Positions 9,547 through 16,173 of a stretch of 17,080 nucleotides of DNA are shown here, piece by piece. The stretch covers positions 1 to 17,080 of the forward strand of contig CAZKUV010000013.1 of the NCBI GenBank assembly GCA_964556075.1. The letters are read 5' to 3'. The stretch's first letter is position 1; each line of letters opens with the position of its first letter. A program made the position numbers and the translations under genes. The notes under the pieces were generated by a model. The model made no database searches. It was not told the DNA's origin and worked only from the letters and a program-made list of their open reading frames with translations. This DNA is from JAUIHN01 sp964556075 (GTDB lineage Bacteria; Patescibacteriota; Saccharimonadia; Saccharimonadales; Saccharimonadaceae).

Positions 9547-12279
9547 TTACTTCATATGCCAAATCTCATCCATAATAGTCCTCTTTTCAGGAGGAGGCTG
9601 TGTACCTGCAAGTGTTGGATCTGTGCGATATGCTTCAATATCTGATTGCAGATTCCTAAATGCTTTCGATGTGCGCAAGTTAGGATTGTCCATGATAACT
9701 TTACGCATATGCTGGAGTTCTTCTTTTGGCATCTGCGCTAAACCTGCACCAGTCATCTTACCAGCCAAGATACGATCCATCATGAGCTTGTCCATGTCAG
9801 TCCTTAGGTTACCGCGACTCAACTCAGCCATAGCTCCTTCCCCGACAGCAGCAGGCTTGCGTGGTCCGACATCATCAGCGATTTGCTGCTGAATAGTAAC
9901 AATCGCAGAATCTTTACTTGGGTCCGTCGTGGCAACCCAATTGAAGGTGTCGATTATATCTTGTGCGCCACCCCTCTTCATAAGCGTCCCTGCGGCAGCC
10001 GAGCGGCGTTCCACGGAGATAGTAACATCTTTCATGATACTCGTGAGCTCAGCCGCTGAAGTCCTTGACATAGTTGACTTCTCGTAATCAACAGCCTCAT
10101 TAAATGCTTTGTTTTCATCGGTCTGGGCTTTAGCGATGGCGCGTGAGAGGCCGTAATCGTCGACACCGCCGGCGTACTCGGCAAACTCACGATTTTTCTT
10201 GATTTCTTCAGCATAACTTAGGTTACCTGTACGCTTTGCGGCATCAAGGTGATACGTCTCACTTTGCATCTTCAGTGCAGTTTCATGAGCTTCTTTGGCG
10301 TACTGCATAATCGACCGGATAGCAACGTCTTGGTCTGGAGAGCGTGCCTCGAAAATTTTCTGGATTTTATCTGGATCGGTCGTAGCTTTTATATCCTCAT
10401 ATTTATTGGCGACATGTCTCGCCTGGTATTCCGCTTCGTCAGCCGCTTTTCGTGACCGAATATCCATTGTCAGGAGGGTATTGTTGGTTGCCTTTTGTTT
10501 TTCGAACTCAGCTTTAGCCTCGTTTTGACCTGCACTCTTCAGCATCTCGTTTGTTGCGTTCTCAGCGAATAGGATGTGCGCACGCTGATCTTGCTCGTAG
10601 GCGGCCTCAATCCCTCCTTCGTACACCTTGAGTTTGTGTTGTTTATTTCTCTCTCGAAGCGCTAATTTTCGTGCTCCCCATGCTAGCGGGTTATTGTGCG
10701 CGTATCTACTAGGGTTGTTTTTGTCGAGCTCCCACATCTGTTGGTTTTTTCGCATGTCATGGCGAGCCTGTGCGAATTTTCGCGTACTATCTATAAGTCC
10801 GCGGTTTGGATCGTTAACAATGCCGGCAATTCGACCGATTAATGACCCACTGAGTTTGATAAGTATCGGCGTAATAATGAGCGGAGCAACCTGGACTATT
10901 AAGCCGAGGATAATAACATTAAAGTAATTTTCGCTTTCTGGATTTGCGCTATGGATAATTGCCTTTCCAGCAAGCTCGGAGCCGCCGAATATAACCGAGA
11001 ATGCCGGGAATACCAGAAGCATCGTCATAAACAGAGTGCGCCAGCGATCAAAATACCCTTCAGTGCTCGGAAGTAGGTAGGCGACGAAAGCAAGTGGCGA
11101 GATGATAACAAGTATTGTAACGACTGCTTGGCGGGCAGCTAAGACGAGAATGGCAACGAGAGCGGATACGATTACCCCCATTAGCGCTGGCAAAAGAAAG
11201 TACAGCGACGCTCCCGCGCTAGCTGCAATACCAACCGCGACACTGGTTAATCCGGCAACTGCCACTCCTCCGGTTAAGGTAGCGCCAGCGATAGCTGCCC
11301 ATGACCATTCTCCATTTTGAGCCGCGGATCCATTTGTGGGTACACTCTGAGCAATTTGATCAAATAGGTCCTTAATAGCCACGCCTATAATATTTGACGC
11401 GTCGACTCCGATTGCCACTATCCAATACGATATATTCACTAATATTGCGGCAATCATTAATCGTGGCAACAATCGTTTAATCCCGTAATTCGATATGCCA
11501 ATACTTGTAGCTTGAGAATAGATAATAATGAGGAAACCGATGATAAATAGAATATTTGCAATATTCCGCATAGCGTTCCACATGTAGTACATAACGCTGT
11601 CACGATCGGTCGAAATAGGGGTAATAGTTAAAAAGCCAACAAGAAGTTTATAAATAAAATCCATCATATTGGAAAGCCAATATGTGACGGGGCATATTAT
11701 CCAGCCGATACCGTGGGTGTACCTGCTGTCGCATGTAGTTGAGAGACTGGCTTCTCCTGGTCTTCTACCATTCTCATCTGTACCTTCTGGGGCCACTTGG
11801 ATGACAATCTCTCTTACTTCTCCGTGTTCGTTGAAATTACGAGCAGTATCAACATTCAGTTCATGCTCGGATCTAGGAACTCTATACTCAAGAAGCCTTG
11901 CTGGTATAGTTTGTGACTTATCCCCGTCAAAATCTGCGGTAAGACAAATAACGTACATCCAGTAATATTGGCTGTCGTCGTCGCGTTCCCCCTGAGGCGA
12001 ATAGAATACATTTTGGTTATTTTCACATTGCGTACCGATGAGACCGGGCACATTCTGATCACTCTCAGGAGAGGAGGACCTAGTAAACGTGGCTGGACCG
12101 TATCGAAGATTGTCACCTTCCCAGGTAGCCATTATCGTTGAAGATGGATTGTCAACTTGAGCGGATACTACGCGACCGTAGAGTGAGATAAACAGAGCCA
12201 TAAGTATGGCCAAAGTAAATACAGGAATTCGTCGCGTCGGTATAACACCAAACGGACGGCGTAACGATACACTCCACAT
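9547..12279 (-). CDS. VirB6/TrbL-like polytopic T4SS channel protein A
   Basis: 910 residues and the first gene of the minus-strand T4SS block. A long basic N-terminus (LRRPFGVIPTRR) leads into a signal segment at about 18-40 with cleavage VSA|Q, followed by an exported domain (41-185) with Cys at 85, 112 and 183. The motif GIGWIICPV at 190-198 precedes membrane segments at about 200-220, 240-258, 273-296, 326-350, 356-382, 386-404, 416-432 and 452-475. Residues 480-910 are charged, helical and probably cytoplasmic. It shares NYGIKRLLP, ISPLAFVAYLLPSTE and AGIVNDPNRGLIDS with VirB6-like B, but the exported domains do not align by eye. It lacks the Pro-rich tail of B. The predicted role is the inner-membrane channel; this rests on topology and neighbours. 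The ATG at 12277-12279 has no ribosome site, and promoter boxes lie almost on top of it, so a leaderless message is possible. A terminator follows the gene. Confidence 0.88.
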   Translation of the reverse strand: MWSVSLRRPFGVIPTRRIPVFTLAILMALFISLYGRVVSAQVDNPSSTIMATWEGDNLRYGPATFTRSSSPESDQNVPGLIGTQCENNQNVFYSPQGERDDDSQYYWMYVICLTADFDGDKSQTIPARLLEYRVPRSEHELNVDTARNFNEHGEVREIVIQVAPEGTDENGRRPGEASLSTTCDSRYTHGIGWIICPVTYWLSNMMDFIYKLLVGFLTITPISTDRDSVMYYMWNAMRNIANILFIIGFLIIIYSQATSIGISNYGIKRLLPRLMIAAILVNISYWIVAIGVDASNIIGVAIKDLFDQIAQSVPTNGSAAQNGEWSWAAIAGATLTGGVAVAGLTSVAVGIAASAGASLYFLLPALMGVIVSALVAILVLAARQAVVTILVIISPLAFVAYLLPSTEGYFDRWRTLFMTMLLVFPAFSVIFGGSELAGKAIIHSANPESENYFNVIILGLIVQVAPLIITPILIKLSGSLIGRIAGIVNDPNRGLIDSTRKFAQARHDMRKNQQMWELDKNNPSRYAHNNPLAWGARKLALRERNKQHKLKVYEGGIEAAYEQDQRAHILFAENATNEMLKSAGQNEAKAEFEKQKATNNTLLTMDIRSRKAADEAEYQARHVANKYEDIKATTDPDKIQKIFEARSPDQDVAIRSIMQYAKEAHETALKMQSETYHLDAAKRTGNLSYAEEIKKNREFAEYAGGVDDYGLSRAIAKAQTDENKAFNEAVDYEKSTMSRTSAAELTSIMKDVTISVERRSAAAGTLMKRGGAQDIIDTFNWVATTDPSKDSAIVTIQQQIADDVGPRKPAAVGEGAMAELSRGNLRTDMDKLMMDRILAGKMTGAGLAQMPKEELQHMRKVIMDNPNLRTSKAFRNLQSDIEAYRTDPTLAGTQPPPEKRTIMDEIWHMK

Positions 12280-12288
12280 ATCACGATT

Positions 12289-12317
12289 ATATTACCATTT
12301 TAAGACTGAAAAGTCAA
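12289..12317 (-). promoter_or_regulatory. Promoter of the VirB6-like A / T4SS operon
   Basis: On the minus strand TTGACT (12317-12312) is followed after 17 bases by TAATAT (12294-12289); an overlapping consensus TATAAT (12291-12286) sits at a 20-base spacing. Either places the transcript start within about ten bases of the ATG at 12279, leaving no room for a ribosome site, and none is seen. Confidence 0.55.
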
Positions 12318-12363
12318 AGATAAAAAGGAGTGGAAGCTAAGAAAGTATAGTAAGATGATAATA

Positions 12364-12392
12364 TTGACTAAAATATAATTTTATGATATTAT
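12364..12392 (+). promoter_or_regulatory. Promoter of the GC-rich plus-strand gene
   Basis: TTGACT at 12364-12369, a 17-base AT-rich spacer, and TATTAT at 12387-12392: five of six matches in each box at ideal spacing. The transcript start would be near 12399, giving an untranslated leader of about 219 bases before the ATG at 12618. Confidence 0.65.
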
Positions 12393-12474
12393 CTATTTAT
12401 TCCCACCTCTGTTATTATCGGGTGGAGGTACGTTAATAAATCGGCTTATTTCTGAATATGTGACGTGCTGTTGG

Positions 12475-12529
12475 ATCGCAGCTCTGTGTGGTTGAAGGTG
12501 CATAGAGAGCTGCGATTCGTGTGACGAAT
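12475..12529 (+). promoter_or_regulatory. Two stem-loops in the 5' leader
   Basis: An 11-base perfect inverted repeat (ATCGCAGCTCT at 12475-12485 with AGAGCTGCGAT at 12506-12516, 20-base loop) is followed by a 6-base one (ATTCGT at 12515-12520 with ACGAAT at 12524-12529, 3-base loop). They share two bases, so full pairing of both is mutually exclusive. They lie in the predicted long leader of the 12618 gene and could form a regulatory RNA element. I recognise no known riboswitch class. Confidence 0.5.
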
Positions 12530-12606
12530 AACGTCTCGAATAGCAGTACGCCACGCACAAGATCCTCGTTTGTTCATCGATTGGAAGTGTTCTTGAGTCT
12601 CGGAAA

Positions 12607-12612
12607 AGGAGG
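12607..12612 (+). promoter_or_regulatory. Strong ribosome binding site for the GC-rich gene
   Basis: AGGAGG five bases before the ATG at 12618, the strongest ribosome site in the window. It fixes this start. A TCCTC at 12563-12567 could pair with GAGGA at 12609-12613 and hide the site; this is a possibility only. Confidence 0.8.
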
Positions 12613-12617
12613 AGAAT

Positions 12618-13709
12618 ATGGCCTTCCTGAAGAAGAACGTCGTTGCCGCCGCAAAGGCGGTTGGAAAGTCCGATCGGTCCCAGGATATCTGGACCGAATA
12701 TAGCAGGAACGGTCGAGAAATTCGCGACGCCTTTATCGTGGCGTGCGGATACGCTACCCTCGAGGAGGATGCGGTCGAGGCAAATGCCCGCGCTCAAGGA
12801 GCGCGGGCAGCACTCGAGGCTGGAGAAAAGACCGAAAAACCCGCCCTAGCCGAAGAATGCGTTCGCGTCCAAGCAAGAGCCGAAAAGGCTCAGAACGCAT
12901 GGGATAGAGCTCGTAAGGAAACGGACAGTTTCCTTGAAGCACTGGCCGCCGCTGAGCGACCAGCCGCCCCTGAAAACCCGGGCTTTGATAGGTATGACGA
13001 AGAGTCTGCGAAAAACCTCGAGGCAATCGAGCGGATTGCCCCAGAGGTGCGAAGAAGAGTCGTCGACTATAAAGCCGGTGTACTCAAGTTAACGGGCAAG
13101 TCTGCGGAAGATAACCCCGACAGGCTTGTCGAGAGGGTTGGCTCGGTACTTGCGGCAGCGAGAGAAGACCGGAATGCGGTCAGGGCGGCGATAAACGCGG
13201 CCGACAGAAATGCCGTTTCCGAAGCTGCTGAACGCCTCCTTGAGAGGCGGACGAGCGCGGAAGCGATATTCGACGAGGCCGACCAACTCCTAGTCTCCTT
13301 CGAGGAGAAGAAGAAGTTAAGGGAAGCAAAGGCCGCAGTCAAGGAGCAATCCTGGCTTAGGCCACGCTTAGTTGTCTTCGGACTGCTAGGCGCCTCATCG
13401 GTTCTCGCGCTCATTGCGTGGGTGTTAGGTCTGTGGCCATGGCTCCCCATGAGTCTGGTCGTAGTGCCTACCCTGTTTGCGATCGGCGCGACAGGTGTAT
13501 GGGCAGCTGTACAGCCTCCACCTGCCGGGCGTTCGGCTGCTGCCGTGTTGTGCATTTTCACAGCCGCATTAGTCGTCGGTGCTGCTGTGATCCGTGACTA
13601 TAACGGTGACGGTGATGCTAATTCAGTGGTCCATACCGAGAATCCTCCTGCAACGGACGGTTTCCGGTCGGCAACACAGCCGACCCAGACGACGGAACCG
13701 TCGGACTAG
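12618..13709 (+). CDS. Unknown membrane protein: Ala/Glu/Arg-rich helical domain plus three membrane segments
   Basis: 363 residues; I do not recognise the family. Residues 1-245 are rich in Ala, Glu, Arg and Lys and look helical, probably coiled coil (for example 51-112 and 170-240), with a Pro break near 114-122. Three hydrophobic segments follow at about 250-271, 277-298 and 306-325. The tail carries an acidic DYNGDGDAN stretch at 327-335, reminiscent of a calcium-binding loop, and then a Thr/Ser/Pro-rich end. The helical domain is probably cytoplasmic. Base composition stands out: two sampled 60-base blocks are 60-63% GC, against 35-37% in sampled pilin-array blocks. The coding sequence also holds many short perfect hairpins. 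It has its own promoter, leader and terminator and lies between the T4SS operon and the pilin array. Foreign origin or special RNA-level selection is possible. A role in the T4SS is only suggested by position. Confidence 0.85.
   Translation: MAFLKKNVVAAAKAVGKSDRSQDIWTEYSRNGREIRDAFIVACGYATLEEDAVEANARAQGARAALEAGEKTEKPALAEECVRVQARAEKAQNAWDRARKETDSFLEALAAAERPAAPENPGFDRYDEESAKNLEAIERIAPEVRRRVVDYKAGVLKLTGKSAEDNPDRLVERVGSVLAAAREDRNAVRAAINAADRNAVSEAAERLLERRTSAEAIFDEADQLLVSFEEKKKLREAKAAVKEQSWLRPRLVVFGLLGASSVLALIAWVLGLWPWLPMSLVVVPTLFAIGATGVWAAVQPPPAGRSAAAVLCIFTAALVVGAAVIRDYNGDGDANSVVHTENPPATDGFRSATQPTQTTEPSD
12785..12809. repeat. 11-bp perfect inverted repeat inside the coding sequence
   Basis: TGCCCGCGCTC at 12785-12795 pairs perfectly with GAGCGCGGGCA at 12799-12809 across a 3-base loop. 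It lies wholly inside the 12618 gene and is the strongest of about a dozen intragenic hairpins there. Confidence 0.9.
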
Positions 13710-13726
13710 TGTATGTGCGTGGCAAC

Positions 13727-13773
13727 CCCCGCGGGCCAGCTCTTCGCAACTGCGAATTGAGCTGGCTCCGGGG
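13727..13773 (+). terminator. Long stem-loop after the GC-rich gene
   Basis: Starting 18 bases after the stop: outer arms CCCCG (13727-13731) with CGGGG (13769-13773), middle arms GCCAGCTC (13735-13742) with GAGCTGGC (13759-13766), and inner arms TTCGCA with TGCGAA (13743-13748, 13751-13756). Only a TTTT run at 13782-13785 follows, eight bases away. It could be a terminator, or a 3'-end stabiliser working with the better terminator at 13820. Confidence 0.5.
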
Positions 13774-13819
13774 AGCACATCTTTTGTAATAAGCTGATTG
13801 TATGAATTTGATTCCAGAC

Positions 13820-13842
13820 CGTCTCTCTTGAGGCGATTTTTT
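13820..13842 (+). terminator. Intrinsic terminator before the pilin array
   Basis: CGTCTC (13820-13825), loop TCTT, and GAGGCG (13830-13835) with one G-T pair, followed after one base by six T (13837-13842). It ends the GC-rich gene's transcript 111 bases after its stop and separates it from the pilin array. Confidence 0.7.
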
Positions 13843-13901
13843 AATTGTTAGGAAATAAAATATTGCAAGGACTAGTGGAATACCGTATCGTATAGGTAGT
13901 T

Positions 13902-14426
13902 ATGAGTACCAAACAAAAAATAATGAGAAGTTTCGTAGTTCTAGCTATATTGACTGGTCTAAATCTCGCTTTTTCTTTAATGATTCCTTCAACCGGTACG
14001 GTATCTGCTCAGACCAATTCGAACGAATGCACCCCAGATGGCGGAGATTCCGATAGTTGTCCGCAAGACGAACAAGCGGGTGGTAGGAGCGACTATGGTG
14101 CAGAAACAGATTGCGAGCCTGGGGATCCCGACTGCTGCGGGGGTGTAAAAACAACTATCCTGACTAGTCTCTGTAAAGACGATAAAGACGGAGGTGTTAT
14201 ATTAGGACTTTTAAAGGCGGTACTAGCGATACTTACCGCTGGAGTCGGCGTAGCTGCGGTGGGTGGTATTGGATATGGTGCCCTTCTCTATACTACGGCA
14301 GAAAACAAACCTGAGCAGACGAAAAAAGCAATCGGGATTATCATGAATGTTGTAATAGGTCTCGCTGCATACGCATTAATGTATCTATTTCTGAATTTCT
14401 TGATTCCAGGAGGAATATTTAGTTGA
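13902..14426 (+). CDS. VirB2/TrbC-like pilin 1, Cys-rich ectodomain
   Basis: 174 residues and the first of six tandem pilin-like genes. The signal peptide cleaves at about A36|Q37 (VSA|Q). The exported segment of ~60 residues is acidic and Gly-rich with six Cys (43, 53, 71, 78, 79, 91), able to form three disulphides. Two membrane helices follow at about 98-128 and 143-167, joined by a short polar loop (TTAENKPEQTKK). This exported, two-helix design is that of VirB2/TrbC pilins, the subunits of T4SS filaments. It is the most divergent and longest of the six; the loop lacks the Gly-Asp/Ser motif of the others. The ATG has a modest AGGT ribosome site. A weak candidate promoter (TTGCAA, 17 bases, TATCGT at 13863-13891) is present. 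Its stop overlaps the next start by one base. Confidence 0.85.
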   Translation: MSTKQKIMRSFVVLAILTGLNLAFSLMIPSTGTVSAQTNSNECTPDGGDSDSCPQDEQAGGRSDYGAETDCEPGDPDCCGGVKTTILTSLCKDDKDGGVILGLLKAVLAILTAGVGVAAVGGIGYGALLYTTAENKPEQTKKAIGIIMNVVIGLAAYALMYLFLNFLIPGGIFS

Positions 14427-14878
14427 TGAATACCATACTAAAAAAAATCGCTACCTACGTTGTAATAGCCCTGCTGACTACGGGTACACTTTCGTTGATT
14501 TATATACCGCAAGCTGCTGCCCAATCTGGAGGCGATACTAGTGATGGGTGTTCATCGACATTCCTAGGTTTTCCTGCGTGGTATCATGGATTGATCGGTG
14601 AGAATTGTGAAATTGCACCCCCGAACGATGTAGGGGGTATCGGGAATTTTACTTGGATCATCGTTTTAAATATCGTTGAGATTATTCTTCGGATGGCTGG
14701 ATGGGGATCGGTCGCCTTCATCATTTACGGAGGGTTTAAATATCTATCGGCAGCAGGGTCGCCAGATGGAATGGTTGCCGCACGTAAAACAATTATGAAT
14801 GCGGTCATAGGCTTGGTATTATCGGTTCTTGCCGTTGCTATTGTCCGTACGGTTACTAACGAGTTGGGCGTGGACTAA
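14426..14878 (+). CDS. VirB2/TrbC-like pilin 2
   Basis: 150 residues from ATG at 14426. An alternative TTG three bases upstream (14423) sits better (9 bases) from the AGGAGG at 14408-14413, so the start is uncertain by one codon. The signal peptide cleaves at about A32|Q33 (AAA|Q). A ~40-residue exported loop carries two Cys (42, 61) and aromatic residues. Membrane helices lie at about 75-100 and 122-142, with the pilin-loop motif GGFKYLSAAGSPDGM between them. The previous gene's TGA shares one base with the ATG (TGATG), so translation is probably coupled. Confidence 0.83.
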   Translation: MNTILKKIATYVVIALLTTGTLSLIYIPQAAAQSGGDTSDGCSSTFLGFPAWYHGLIGENCEIAPPNDVGGIGNFTWIIVLNIVEIILRMAGWGSVAFIIYGGFKYLSAAGSPDGMVAARKTIMNAVIGLVLSVLAVAIVRTVTNELGVD

Positions 14879-14881
14879 TCT

Positions 14882-15181
14882 ATGAGTTTTATGACATTTT
14901 TTGCGCAAATCAAAATTGATAAAGAAGAGATTGGATATAACACGCCTATTACCAGTGACGCTAACCCATTGGAAAACATATTAAATTTAGTATATTTCAC
15001 TGCGGGTATCGCATCTATCTTGGTGATGGTAACCGCAGGGTATTTATTTGTTACCTCTAGGGGCGATCCGAATCAAATGAAGCGCTCAAAAGATGCAATT
15101 AGAGGGGCTGTTATTGGGCTATTTGCCATCATAGCGGCTTTTGTTGTAACACAATTTGTATTGGGAGGATTAAGAGGATGA
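14882..15181 (+). CDS. VirB2/TrbC-like pilin 3, no signal peptide
   Basis: 99 residues. It has the two membrane helices (about 33-56 and 73-95) and the loop motif GYLFVTSRGDPNQMKRSKDA shared with its neighbours, but the N-terminus is a short polar stretch (KIDKEEIGYNTP) and not a cleavable signal. It may be inserted without processing and serve as a base, minor or regulatory subunit (inference). It starts 4 bases after the previous stop. The ribosome site is weak, consistent with coupled translation. The stop overlaps the next ATG (ATGA). Confidence 0.82.
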   Translation: MSFMTFFAQIKIDKEEIGYNTPITSDANPLENILNLVYFTAGIASILVMVTAGYLFVTSRGDPNQMKRSKDAIRGAVIGLFAIIAAFVVTQFVLGGLRG

Positions 15182-15540
15182 GAAAAATACTACCTGGTAG
15201 CATAGCAATAGTTATGGCTCTGTTGTTATCTACTGTGACTGTCGGCGCTCAGGGAGTCTGGGATATCTGTAATAGCGCATCCTCGTCAGCGGTTTGTGCT
15301 GATGACTCAAGGGCTGATAGTATGGTTGCAAATGTAGTAAGTACTCTGCTGGTTGTTTTGGGTTCTATCGCAGTCATAATGATTATCTGGAGTGGGTATA
15401 AGTTCGTTATTTCACGGGGAGATCCAGCTAACATCAAGTCCGCAAAAGATACCCTGCTCTACGCCATTATTGGTCTTGTGATTGCGGTACTGTCGTATGC
15501 AATCGTAAGGATTGTTCTAAAGACCGCAGAGGGTAACTAA
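15178..15540 (+). CDS. VirB2/TrbC-like pilin 4
   Basis: 120 residues. The signal peptide cleaves at about A24|Q25 (VGA|Q). A short exported part with two Cys (31, 40) precedes helices at about 50-72 and 90-113, with loop motif SGYKFVISRGDPANIKSAKD. The ATG overlaps the previous gene's TGA by four bases (ATGA). A GGAGG lies nine bases upstream. It is the last member of the tightly coupled four-gene set; a 74-base gap with a promoter follows. Confidence 0.85.
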   Translation: MRKILPGSIAIVMALLLSTVTVGAQGVWDICNSASSSAVCADDSRADSMVANVVSTLLVVLGSIAVIMIIWSGYKFVISRGDPANIKSAKDTLLYAIIGLVIAVLSYAIVRIVLKTAEGN

Positions 15541-15547
15541 GCAAACT

Positions 15548-15576
15548 TTGTGTTTAAATTATCGTGGTTATATTAT
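15548..15576 (+). promoter_or_regulatory. Promoter of pilin 5
   Basis: TTGTGT at 15548-15553, a 17-base spacer, and TATTAT at 15571-15576. The predicted transcript start near 15583 leaves about 32 bases before the ATG at 15615, enough to include the AGGAAAAGG ribosome site. It would let pilin 5 be made at a higher level than pilins 1-4. Confidence 0.55.
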
Positions 15577-15614
15577 AAATATACAAAAGTATTATTACTA
15601 AAAAAGGAAAAGGT

Positions 15615-16061
15615 ATGAAAACAGTTCTTAAACAAAGTTTACAAGGGTTATTATTTGTCCCGCTTCTGGCTCTCGGTGCTAGTATTGCGATGCAAGCTGC
15701 AGTAGACCAGCCGTTAGTCAATGCACAGACAAGTAAAATCACCGAAGGTATTGAGGCTACCGGTAATGACGACAACGTCAACACCGACCTTCCCGGTCTC
15801 ATTACAATCGTAGTAAACACCCTCCTCATCATCGTCGGTGCGGTTGCGGTTATCATGCTTATTTGGGGCGGATTCAAATACATTACCTCAGCTGGTGATG
15901 CTAGTGCCGTTTCATCTGCCAAAAACACGATTCTATACGCTGTTATTGGTATTATCGTGGCAGTTCTTGCCTACGCTATCGTTAACTGGGTTATCTCTAC
16001 GGTTACTGGCGCGAGTACTGGAGGAGGACCATCAGGGACAGATCCTCGGAGCTCATTGTAA
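15615..16061 (+). CDS. VirB2/TrbC-like pilin 5, candidate major pilin
   Basis: 148 residues. The signal peptide cleaves at about A37|Q38 (VNA|Q). A short exported Thr/Asp/Asn-rich segment without Cys precedes helices at about 61-84 and 105-130, with loop motif GGFKYITSAGDASAVSSAKN. Its mature part up to residue ~131 is identical, in DNA as well as protein, to pilin 6. The tail differs: this copy has an extra Gly/Ser/Pro-rich end (ASTGGGPSGTDPRSSL). Third codon positions in the shared part are rich in C, unlike pilins 1-4, which fits strong expression and a major-subunit role (inference). It has its own promoter and a purine-rich ribosome site. Confidence 0.87.
   Translation: MKTVLKQSLQGLLFVPLLALGASIAMQAAVDQPLVNAQTSKITEGIEATGNDDNVNTDLPGLITIVVNTLLIIVGAVAVIMLIWGGFKYITSAGDASAVSSAKNTILYAVIGIIVAVLAYAIVNWVISTVTGASTGGGPSGTDPRSSL
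15717..16009 (+). repeat. 293-bp direct repeat, copy 1
   Basis: Identical base for base to 16276-16568. It begins four codons before the predicted signal-peptide cleavage site of pilin 5 and ends near the end of the second membrane helix. The sequences on both sides differ abruptly between copies. Confidence 0.95.
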
Positions 16062-16107
16062 GAATAGTTGTTCTCTCATTAGATTTGCAGGATGGATTAC
16101 TATCTTC

Positions 16108-16136
16108 TTAACAGAAGTCTGAGTTCATGCTATAAA
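16108..16136 (+). promoter_or_regulatory. Promoter of pilin 6
   Basis: TTAACA at 16108-16113, a 17-base spacer ending in TGC (an extended -10 pattern), and TATAAA at 16131-16136. The transcript start near 16143 leaves about 31 bases to the ATG at 16174, with AAAGGAAAA as the ribosome site. No terminator is seen between pilins 5 and 6. Confidence 0.6.
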
Positions 16137-16173
16137 TAGTAGTACTAAACAATAGTTAAAGGAAAACTGAGAT

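Larger units (their letters stand above)
12280..12617. other. Divergent control region between the T4SS operon and the GC-rich gene
   Basis: 338 bases without a credible gene. The left third (12280-12400) is AT-rich and holds opposing promoter-like boxes for both directions. The right two thirds (12400-12617) are of mixed composition, hold stem-loops, and end in a strong ribosome site. A minus-strand frame over 12393-12797 is open but has no ribosome site, no recognisable content, and overlaps the start of the plus gene, so I do not call it. I see no tRNA-like fold. Confidence 0.7.

Noticed and set aside
12521..12703. Small plus-strand frame of 60 codons overlapping the 12618 start
   Set aside because: No ribosome site at 12521, and the strong AGGAGG at 12607 belongs to the longer frame starting at 12618.
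12393..12797. Open minus-strand frame of 134 codons over the divergent control region
   Set aside because: No ribosome site, no hydrophobic or domain pattern, and it overlaps the start of the well-supported plus-strand gene and its promoter; GC-rich antisense frames often stay open by chance.
13710..13901. A tRNA or other RNA gene after the GC-rich gene
   Set aside because: The strong fold is a single long hairpin, with no cloverleaf or conserved T-loop; terminator or 3'-end structure explains it better.
16105..16118. CTTCT/AGAAG hairpin between pilins 5 and 6 as a terminator
   Set aside because: Only 5 base pairs, no T run after it, and it overlaps the pilin 6 promoter boxes.
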